Of a stretch of DNA of 64,000 nt, positions 56,093-64,000 are shown one piece after another. A program made the translations under genes and the position numbers. The DNA comes from Apiotrichum sp. Y4204. Taxonomy: Eukaryota > Basidiomycota > Tremellomycetes > Trichosporonales > Trichosporonaceae. Position 1 is the stretch's first letter. Every line of letters starts with the position of its first letter. The stretch is taken from assembly GCA_025531455.1 (NCBI GenBank), contig JAMYHL010000005.1:310001-374000 (forward strand), given 5' to 3'. Under the pieces are notes generated by a model, which saw only the letters and a program-made list of their open reading frames with translations, searched no databases and had not been told where the DNA came from.

Positions 56093-57085
56093 GAGCGTAG
56101 GTAGGCGTAATGGCTGGCATCCGCCAGCGATATCTTTGACCCGACTGCGCAGTCGCAGTGGCAACGAGCGAGCGTGAAAGAGTAGCCTGTTTTCATGCAA
56201 GTCTGGCAGCAGCAACAACGCAAGCGCGAAGAACCGGCCAGTACGAGTGGGGATTGCGGCCGACATCGGCTCTCACCGATGATGGCCATCTCGCCGCAAG
56301 CGCATGAGAAGGTCATTTTGGTCATTTTGTCTTGTCTGACAGATCCGGATGATATGGTTGCAGCGGCGCACCAGGCAGTCCTGCCTAATAGAATCATCGG
56401 GTTGCTTTATGATGTTGACACAGCGACTGACCGCCCAGTTACTGACAGAGGTTGATGCCGTGTGGAAGAGCGACAAGGGAGAATACTCAGACTGGACGGG
56501 ACTTGGTACGCCACGCCCACCCGCAAGCATGACGCTTTTCAGCTTGTCCTTAGCCCTAGGAGCGGAGAGGTGAGCCGGTAGCGCAGGATAGGGACGTGGT
56601 GACAGTGTGGAGAAACGGGCTGGTCCTTCTGAGGAGGATAGCAGCGCTGATACTGACTAATTGTACAATGCCGTTTGTCTCGAATGCTCTGCTATCTCTG
56701 TCGTGATTCTGACTCTCTCCTAAGCACGCCCAGCCAAGGCTGGTGCGAACGAGTCCCAGGTCGTTCGCAGTCGGCAGTCATGGTTCGCCAAGCGGGAGTC
56801 CTTGGTCTCACGTGGGACCGTCCAGTCGAGATGGTGCGGAGCTTCATTGTGGGAACGTCGTTCTCAAGGCTGCAAATCGTAGTTTTGCCTATGAGAAGAT
56901 GTTCTCCTTCCCTGTACCCCATCGTACGGAAGTGGCTCTGACTCGCCGGGATACGTCCCACACACCTGATCCACCAACATAATACCTTCTTGGCAAGATA
57001 AAGCCAGCAAGACTCATCCACACAGTCCATTCGTCCACAGATACTTTCAGAGCCATTGAATCGGGATGGTCATGCATATGATACT
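56093..57085. other. Convergent intergenic region
   Basis: About 1 kb between the 3' ends of the PWWP gene and MRPL47. Short frames on both strands have no family resemblance. Confidence 0.5.
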
Positions 57086-58378
57086 CTACTCGGCCTTGGC
57101 AGCCGTCTCAAACAGCTCGAGCTGCGCGGACGCCTTGTTCGCCTTGCGCGCGACAATGTGCGAGAGGTCCGGGGGCGCGGCACCGTGCAGCGCCTCGACG
57201 GCGGCGAGGGGGTCGTTGGCGCCGGGGACGGTCGTCGGCGCGACGACGCCCACAGGCGCAGGCTTGAGCGCTGCGCCGGCCGCGATCACGCCCAGACGCC
57301 GCTCGTTCAGCACGTACTTGATGCGGCTCATGGTTTTGCGGCACTGAGTGGGGAGAGTACAGTGAAGCAGAAAGCGAGGTCACAGCGTCAGCAGGCGTGT
57401 TTTGTAAATCACCAAAAAGACTCACTCGGAAAGCACGCTTGGTGAGAAGCTCGCCGCCGTAGTCGGCCACGATGCCCATCCTGCGGCGCTCCTCGCGCTG
57501 CGTGGCAAGGACGTTGCGCTCGCGCAGGAGCACGTACCACAGCGTGTGCAGGTCCTCGAACGACTTTTGGCGCAGCTCGGCGGCGGTCCATGAACGGCCT
57601 GGGGTCAGTGTGTGCGAAAATATAGGTTTGGAGAAGGAGGTAATGGGAAGGAGGCAGACACAGAATAATGACTCGCGAGCAGGTCTTTGCTGTAGAGTAG
57701 TCACAAGGAGGTCAAGACACAGTCAAGGTCTGGAGGCCGGTACTCCGCAACCCTTCTGTCTCCAGTCCATCCCCAAGACAAGAAACGTCTCTACAGCTTC
57801 AGAGTTCGCAGAAGTTGTACTCCTGCAACATCCCGCCGTTGACCTCCTGATGACTTGCGCCTTCTTCCCCATCCCTCCGATTTCCGGTGCGCCTTCCCCT
57901 CCCCTCTTGCGTCCCCATTCCCACAGACAATCGGCATCCAGCCCTTCCGGCCGTACTCACCACTAGCAAGGCCCGCCGCCTCGTCATCCAGCCGCTCCAG
58001 ACTTCCGAGGTCGGGCATGCGCGCGCCGGGCTTGAGCTTGTCCTTGGCCTCCTCCGAGACATGGAAGAACGCCCAGAGGGGGTGCGCGCGCGGCTTCTGG
58101 CCTGCAGGGAGGGCCGCCTCGATCTCGGCCACCTCGTCAAAGTACGACGTTGGCGGGGGGTACGCCGGCGGCTCGGGGAAGCCCGAGGGGAGGGTTACGC
58201 GGGTCGCGCGCGGCGGGCGCCCGACAATCGGCCGCCCCTTGGGGGTAAATGTCACTGGGGGCGCGGCACTTGAAGCCGAAGTCGAGGTGGAGACGGCGGT
58301 CGCGGCCGGCGCGGCGAGGGCCTCGAGGCGCGGGGCCGTGGTGTGCAGCGCACGCAGGAGGCGCGGGAGGCGGGACAT
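57086..58378 (-). CDS. MRPL47: Mitochondrial ribosomal protein uL29m
   Basis: Exons 58378-57961, 57598-57426 and 57343-57086 encode 282 residues. The start [17 protein letters not shown] is a mitochondrial presequence. The conserved H-P-L-W-A-F-F-H-V segment is followed by the uL29 core: [31 protein letters not shown]-terminal helix ([12 protein letters not shown]) matches fungal MRPL4/MRPL47. It sits at the large-subunit exit tunnel of the mitoribosome. The 362-nt first intron is long for this window. It is divergent from the CFAP20-like gene, 261 bp apart. Confidence 0.92.
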
Positions 58379-58639
58379 TGTCGATGGCGGGGTGGTGGTA
58401 TCGACGACGAAGACCGAGATGTAGCGAGTTCGGAACGGCGACGCAGAGTCTTGGGTAGCGAGAGACGAGCAGCGAGCAAAAGTGGGACAGAGTGGAAAAA
58501 ATAGCGGAAGCAATCTGAAGAAAAGAACAACCCCCCAAGCTTTACCTTCTCTGCCGGCCTCCACCCGTCAATGTCCAACAACAACAATCTTCCAGCGACT
58601 GAACGCAGAACGACATTCTTCATTCGCTATCCCCCAAGC

Positions 58640-59632
58640 ATGTCGCTTCTCGCGGGTGCTGTACAGGTAAGCTTGCCTGCCTCCTTTCACAAGCTGACGA
58701 CAGCCTGCGGTGCTCACGGTCCTGTCGTCGACATCCACGCCGGCCATATCCCCGCTGTGGCGCGTCATCGAAGGGGAAGGCGAGCGCAGCTTTGTCGAGG
58801 TGCTTCAGGACGATGCGTATCCGGGAGGAGATGGAGAGGGAAGCAGAAGTGTAGTCCGGGCTGCAAAACGAGACTTTTCAAAACGAGGATCCGGATCAGA
58901 GTCACCTTCCCCACACGTCCCGCGACACCCGCAGGTCGGCTCGCTCCCGGTACCAGTTATCCACATCCAGTCCCCGCGGCCAGACACGTACATCGGCACG
59001 CGGGGAAACCTGGGAGTGACCCTGCCGTATATCGGCGCGCAGATCAAACCGCTTGGGCACCGCGGGCTGGGGCTCGAGGTCGAGCTCGTCGATCCTGCGG
59101 GGAAGCGCGGCGTCGTGCGGTTCAGCTCTTGGAAGGTGAGCTCCGCACAGCTGAACTTAGCCTAGACAGCTGGCTGCCTCGAAGCTCGCTCGTTCAATTC
59201 TGACCGCAGAAATTTCCCTCCTTGCACGCATCCCGCGCCCCACCGCTCCTCCACCTTCCGCTAGCTATGCCGGACGACTCGCACAAAGTGACGGACTGGG
59301 CCGAGCTGAGCATACACCTCCCGGCTGTAATGGCGCTGTTTCGAAGCCTGCGTCCTGAGGAGGAGGCAGACGAGGAGGACAGCGACGAGCCGGAGCAGTA
59401 CCGCCCGCAGGGACAGTGGCGCGGGCGTGATGGGTACAAGAAGCAGCGGAGGGGGTATAGCGCCCCGAAACGGCCGCGTGCGAAATACGACCTGCCTGGC
59501 GCGTATGCGTCCACTGCCTCTGTGAGGGTGTATGCGTCGTGTCGCGTTAGGAGAATATGGTTTTCTGCAGAGGGCGACCGGAGTCTAGATGCCGCGGGCG
59601 TGCGGGACGAGTGGGCGTTGTATGCCGAGTGA
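58640..59632 (+). CDS. CFAP20/DUF667-domain protein
   Basis: Exons 58640-58666, 58704-59135 and 59210-59632 encode 293 residues. The start at 58640 (MSLLAGAVQ) fits the family's short N-terminus; an ATG at 58571 would add 23 residues. Matches to CFAP20 include Y-I-G-T-R-G-N-L-G-V-T-L-P-Y and a central E-V-E-L-V-D. The late S-V-R-V-Y-A-S-C-R-V-R-R-I-W-F-S is the hallmark block. Inserts relative to the ~193-residue core include a Ser/Arg-rich loop and an acidic stretch with a basic tail. CFAP20 is a ciliary inner-junction protein but also has reported roles in transcription-associated genome stability, which would suit a yeast without cilia. Function here is unknown. Confidence 0.8.
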
Positions 59633-59802
59633 CGGTTAGTTAGGCAGACGATAGATATGCAGCATAGATGTACGCTTAGACTGTACAGGAGCTGGGCTAC
59701 AGGATAGGTCTAAATAAGGCGGGTGGACAATTACTATCGCACCCAGTCCCGGAAAGCGGGGAGGGGATCACAGAGGACGAGAAACCGAATTCTGTAGAGC
59801 GG

Positions 59803-61001
59803 CTAAAGCTTCTCGCGCGCGGCGTCCTCCAGCCCAACCCAGTACTTGAGCTCGACGCAGAGGCGCTTAGCCTCCTCGAGGTCCGGGGGATCGCGGCTGA
59901 ACGCATCCTTGATTTTGGCCTCGACAGCCTCGACCTTGGCTGCAGAGTGAGCATGCAGACCGTGAAATGGGGATGAACAACAGGTGTCTGGACCGCCCGC
60001 ACCTGGTGATTTCCACACTCACCGTGGTTCTCGTCGCGCAGCTCCTGGATGTCCTCGGGCGTGCTCGCCTCCTCGAGCGTCTCACGCGCCTCGAGCACCT
60101 CCATCAGCAGGTTGTGGTCCGTCGCGTCCTCGCGCTCCTGGATGTCCATGCCGTATTGGTCCAGCTGGAGGCATAAAGGGGTGAGACGCGGTTGTGGTAT
60201 AGCATGTGGTGCAGAGAGAATGGTTGAGCAGCCAGAGGGTCGTGGGCGGTTACACATGGTAGACAGGTACCCAAGACAGGGTAGCAGGACAACAAAGCGG
60301 CGTAGATGAGATGAGATTTCAGCAGGTTAGTACCACCATGACGAAAACGGCCGCGGGTAGCGATGGTGACAACAGATAGTGATGGCGATATTGAGAGTGA
60401 TGGCAACACCATTGGGCGTGAATAAAAAAACAACGCAAAGACAGCGGGAAGACACAAGAAGCAGCGTCAGCATTCCGAATTACCAGTCACCCCCGCTCCT
60501 ATCCCACCCTCTACTCACGATATACTGCGCGCGCCTGAGGGGGTTAGCGAGCGTCTCATACGCGCGGTTAACCCTCGCGCTGAGGTCGGCCGCGAGGTCC
60601 GTCCCGCCATGGCGGTCGGGGTGGAGCGTCGCCTGGCGGCGGAGCATGCGGGTGCGGAGGTCGCGCGCATCGAGCGCGTACCCGTGCGCAGGGAGGGTTT
60701 TGAGTTCGCCGGGAATGTCAAACTTGCCGCCGTCTTCGGGGATGGGATCCGAGACGGACAGGAGCGAGTGCAGCGAGAGACCTTGGGGGACGGTGACTAG
60801 GCCGCCGCACGAGGGGCAGGGAGAGGCGGGGTATGGGATCGGGGCGGAGCACGAGGGGCACGGGCGCGTCGGCGATGACGACGACGAGGACATCCGGGCG
60901 GCCATGAAGCGGCCTGTGGCGGCGCGGCGCGCCGTGAGGTGCGATGCGGCGGTCGCGCTCGCTGCTGTGCTTGCTGTGCGGGTGCGGAGGGCGGCGAACA
61001 T
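59803..61001 (-). CDS. JAC1: Fe-S cluster J-domain co-chaperone Hsc20/Jac1
   Basis: Exons 61001-60519, 60164-60023 and 59939-59803 encode 253 residues. An Ala/Arg/Thr-rich presequence is followed by C-P-S-C-x9-C-P-S-C, a four-Cys zinc module seen in human HSCB but absent from yeast Jac1. The J domain has R-R-Q-A-T-L-H-P-D-R-H-G-G with the HPD tripeptide and V-N-R-A-Y-E-T-L. The C-terminal bundle for Isu binding includes L-M-E-V-L-E-A-R-E-T-L. Jac1 brings the scaffold Isu1 to the Hsp70 Ssq1/Ssc1 in mitochondrial Fe-S assembly. Intron 1 is 354 nt. Confidence 0.93.
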
Positions 61002-61369
61002 GGTGAGTAGAGTGGAGATGGCGATGGAATGGAAAGGAAAACAAATAAATGTCTTGGTCGCCCCAACATATGGTGGTGCATGCTTCGTACTTGTACCCAA
61101 GTATGACGTTGGCGAGAGAAAAAGTCGGCCGACCGAGCCGATGCCGAGCGCCGAGACGGTGCCGGCTCGGGGCTGGCGCTTTCAGTACAAGTGACTGTCC
61201 TGTCGCCAGGGCGGACCTGAAAAGTTGGGCACCTCGGCATAATGTTTGATTTCAACGATACAGCACGCTACAGCACGGTGAGCCGCAGCCCATCCATCCC
61301 CTCTGTGAGGCTATCACCGAAACGATGCATGCAGAGAAGTGATATATGGAAATACGAAGGATACAACGC
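61002..61369. other. Intergenic region between JAC1 start and TIM17 end
   Basis: This 368-bp stretch contains a GCCGA-type GC-rich patch (cggccgaccgagccgatgccgagcgccgag) that may belong to the JAC1 promoter. Nothing else was recognised. Confidence 0.5.
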
Positions 61370-62259
61370 CTAGGCGAGGGCGGGAGCGGCAGGAGCCTGC
61401 TCGGGGACTGACATTAGTTGTGTACCACCAAAGTGGATTGTAGTACTCACGAGCCATCTGAGGAACGGGCTGGGCCATGACACGCGAGAGAAGAACACCG
61501 ACACCTGTGAGTATGTTAGTTGCCTGCTCATTATCACAGCTTCGGTACTCACCCTCGAAGACACCAAGAAGGATACCACATCCAACCGCCGAGCCGAGTG
61601 CTGATTTAGGTCCAGCTGCAAATTAGCGTCTTCTCTCGTCTCCGGCGGCTATGACCACGCTCTACTCACAGCGGAAGGCGAGCGTGCCACCGACAAGGAA
61701 ACCGGAGATGATAGCGTTCCACGGGTCCTCCTTCTGCCTGTACCCCTTGACGGCACAGTCGTATGTCGAGAAGAGACCACCCCAGATACCGAAGTTACCA
61801 CCGAGAACTGGTGCGCGCGCCTTGATGGCGGAGAGCGAACCGACGAGACGCTCGCCCTGTTGTGTTAATCGTGATCTCAAACTGGGGCACACGGCGCAGT
61901 CGGTGACAACTCGAAGCGAGAAGCCGCGAGGTTGACGCATGCGCCTCGTCTCGCGATCGGCCTCTTCCACAACTCCAATCCCATTTCATCCCTCTCGCCC
62001 GCCCTCACCACCGCGCCTCACCGCTCCCGGCTTACCTTGGGGCTATTCCTCGCTCCCTTGATACCGTGCCAGATACCACCACCAATAGCGCCCATGGAGA
62101 ACGCTCCTCCGAAGTCGTTCAGGATGACGTAGGGGCTGGGGTCAGCTGTGCGCTCGATATGAAGAGACGCCTGCACTGCGGCCTGTGCCGGGTCCGGAGG
62201 GGCCATCATGCGCGCGCCGATACCTACCATGGGTCGCGGGAGTGGTCGGCGTGGGACAT
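61370..62259 (-). CDS. TIM17: Mitochondrial inner-membrane translocase subunit Tim17
   Basis: Exons 62259-62228, 62135-62036, 61857-61671, 61615-61553, 61504-61451 and 61407-61370 encode 157 residues. The join of exons 1 and 2 restores [15 protein letters not shown], the invariant start. [32 protein letters not shown] and [10 protein letters not shown] mark the four membrane spans. Tim17 forms the TIM23 presequence channel lining and lateral gate. Without the 32-nt first exon the gene appears to start at an internal Met in intronic sequence (MVGIGARMM), which is wrong. Confidence 0.95.
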
Positions 62260-62872
62260 GATGGGCGGACTTTTCGGGGGTGGTCTAGGATTTTAAGCGT
62301 CCGTTTTTTCGGATGCGACTACTGGAAGCTGTTGTACACGAGCTGTGGAGGGGGTCTATGCGCCAAAATAAATCCAAGGTATCGAGTGCGCGTGCGACGG
62401 CGATGGCGATGCCGGGGGATGTGGTGGTGAGCGGGAGATTAGTGGTGGTGTGCAGAGTAGAAGCGAAAGAAGACTACAACCGAGTCGCGGCGGGCGGCGA
62501 AAAAGAAAAAAGCACTCTCCCTGTACCCCCGCACAGAACACGACGGAGCTTTGCGCGGAGTAAAAAGGGGGGGAAGAGTGGGGAAAGGGGGGCACGGATA
62601 AATAATGTTCCATCCCATCCCAAGATTTCCATATCGACATGCGTCAGGACAAGAAACACAAGTGACGAGCAACAACATCAAGAACGATTGCATCGAACAA
62701 GCATCTGTGCATCTCTCGATATCAGCCACTCATCAACATCCTCTCGGATACCCATCTCGCCGGACCAGCGTACCGCCGAACACGCGCACGAATACTGCAA
62801 AACGGCCCCCTGAGCCGACCTTGAACTTGCCTCCCCTCCTGCTCTCCTCGACCTCCACCTCCACTCGCTGCC
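62260..62872. other. Divergent promoter region of TIM17 and RPB8
   Basis: This 613-bp stretch has purine-rich runs (gaaaaagaaaaaagcac; aaaaagggggggaagagtggggaaagggggg) in the middle. No coding frame was supported. Confidence 0.5.
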
Positions 62873-63526
62873 ATGGACGAGCGCTCCAACATCATCTTCG
62901 AGGACCGGTTTACGGTGTCGGTGCGTGTGGGATCATTGCCTGGGTGGCAGGCGAAGGGATGGATGGTGGAGAACTGTGCCGTGTGACATGAAACTGTAGT
63001 GGCTAGCCAGGTATACGATCTCTAGCCACTGGACCACCAACCCCCATCTCTCCTCCCGAACCCCTCCCGGAACATCCCCCACTAACGCCAGACCGTCGAC
63101 GAGGACGGGCGCAAATTCGACCGCGTGTCGCGCATCGTCGCCCAGTCGCGCGACCTGGACATGGAGCTGACGCTGGACATTGCGTGCGAGCTGTACCCGC
63201 TCGCGGCCGGGGAGGGGTTTTCGCTCGCGCTTGCGCGCAGCCTCAAGCCGGACGAGGCGGACGTGATGGATGCCGACGAGGACGCCGACGCCGAGACGCG
63301 TAAAGTCAAGCGCGACCTGTGGCGCGCCGACGACCAGGGGCTCGCCAACGACTACGACTATGTCTGCTATGGCAAAATCTACAAGTTTGACGACTCGCAA
63401 AAGGGCGACAACATGACCACTGCGTACTGCTCGTTTGGCGGCCTCCTCATGGCCCTTCGCGGATCGTACCGCCACCTCGCCAACGTCATTGTCGGAGAGA
63501 ATGTCTACCTCCTCATGCGCAAGTAG
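62873..63526 (+). CDS. RPB8: RNA polymerase common subunit ABC14.5
   Basis: Exons 62873-62920 and 63092-63526 (171-nt intron) encode 160 residues. The start M-D-E-R-S-N-I-I-F-E-D-R-F-T-V and D-G-R-K-F-D-R-V-S-R-I are RPB8-typical, as are the oligonucleotide-binding-fold strands D-Y-V-C-Y-G-K-I-Y-K-F and G-G-L-L-M-A-L-R-G-S-Y-R-H-L. The C-terminus V-Y-L-L-M-R-K is standard. An acidic insert (D-A-D-E-D-A-D-A-E) is in a variable loop. The subunit is shared by Pol I, II and III. Confidence 0.96.
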
Positions 63527-63704
63527 AGGCACCGGCGCGTGTATAGTCATCAGATCATCAGATGCATGTACCATTACTCTAGACGGAAAGCAGAACGGGC
63601 AGGTTGGATAGGCGTGGCGTAACAACAGAAACAGTCGAACAGTCAACTCCGAACATTCCATTCCCTCTTGCAGTCCTCTACACCAAACTCTATCGACTTG
63701 AGAC

Positions 63705-64000
63705 TTAATACGGGATTCCGTTCTGGTACTTCTGGAACCCGTCGTAGATGTCACTCCGCATGTTTTCGTGGGCGTTCTTGATGACGCCCATCATGTAGTC
63801 TGCGGCCTGGCGTTCGCCGAGCTGCAGCTGGAAGCGATCACGGAGACGGCGGATCGTGCCCTCGCCCTTGAACGACGGCAGGCCCGTGCCGAGCATGAGC
63901 CCGACCGTGTCCACGAGCTGGTTGGCGTGCGGGCGGATCGCGAGGAACGCCTTGATTGTCAGGTCGGTGAACATCTTGTAGCCCTGCGAGTCGGCGCCGC
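63705..64000 (-). CDS. STT4: Phosphatidylinositol 4-kinase III alpha (Stt4), 3' end only
   Basis: The last 97 codons or so are visible; the gene continues past the right edge. M-F-T-D-L-T-I-K-A-F-L-A-I-R-P, L-M-L-G-T-G-L-P-S-F-K-G, E-R-Q-A-A-D-Y-M-M-G-V-I-K-N-A-H-E-N and the final Q-N-G-I-P-Y match the C-terminal lobe of PI4KIII-alpha. The kinase makes PI4P at the plasma membrane. The C-terminal end is intact with a stop at 63705. Confidence 0.93.
   Translation of the reverse strand, partial: GADSQGYKMFTDLTIKAFLAIRPHANQLVDTVGLMLGTGLPSFKGEGTIRRLRDRFQLQLGERQAADYMMGVIKNAHENMRSDIYDGFQKYQNGIPY

Noticed and set aside
62018..62230. TIM17 start at an internal Met (MVGIGARMM)
   Set aside because: That sequence is intronic; joining the 32-nt exon at 62228-62259 restores the invariant Tim17 N-terminus.

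Overview
The window looks like a GC-rich basidiomycete yeast chromosome, most likely Tremellomycetes and probably the Trichosporonales (Trichosporon/Cutaneotrichosporon/Apiotrichum group). Reasons: almost every gene is split by very short spliceosomal introns (many 31-40 nt, GTGAGT-type donors, CTGAC/CTAAC branch points just before the acceptor AG). Coding third positions favour G/C, and the gene set is eukaryotic housekeeping on both strands without operons. No virus, CRISPR array, intact transposon, rRNA or bacterial-type island was seen. Thirty protein genes and one tRNA are described; exon joins were done by hand and frame-checked. The genus is an inference.

Layout. 1-16.3 kb: FET3-like ferroxidase (cut at the left edge), a very large RSM22-repeat-PanB fusion, a class I glutamine amidotransferase, UBA3, a TOM6-like small protein, a secreted heme-thiolate peroxidase, a PITH-domain protein and a membrane alpha/beta-hydrolase. 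16.8-26.3 kb: ARP10, tRNA-Gln, a short-chain dehydrogenase, IWR1, a tRNA t6A dehydratase and TFB2. 27.5-41.5 kb: cyclophilin, VPS45, YEN1/GEN1, RPC19, a mitochondrial short-chain dehydrogenase, VMS1 and calmodulin. 41.5-54.6 kb is gene-poor: only D-arabinitol dehydrogenase, a CHORD-CS protein and a BIG1/VOA1-like protein in about 13 kb. 54.6-64 kb: a PWWP protein, MRPL47, a CFAP20-like protein, JAC1, TIM17, RPB8 and the 3' end of STT4.

The genes do not form one pathway cluster. A mitochondrial theme recurs (RSM22, PanB, TOM6-like, TIM17, MRPL47, JAC1, TCD-like, mitochondrial dehydrogenase, VMS1, dual-start cyclophilin), as does nuclear transcription (RPC19, RPB8, TFB2, IWR1). Both may simply reflect how common such genes are.

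The most striking locus is 2166-6052. One open frame joins an N-terminal mitochondrial ribosome-assembly factor (Rsm22/METTL17 family) to a C-terminal ketopantoate hydroxymethyltransferase (PanB). The linker has about three imperfect ~85-residue repeats and four R-x-F-S-T sites that resemble mitochondrial processing peptidase sites. This suggests a mitochondrial polyprotein cut after import, in the style of the S. pombe Rsm22-Cox11 fusion. Other notable points are 31-36-nt introns, stop-free in-frame introns, micro-exons of 7-17 nt, and a CFAP20-like gene in a presumably non-flagellated yeast.
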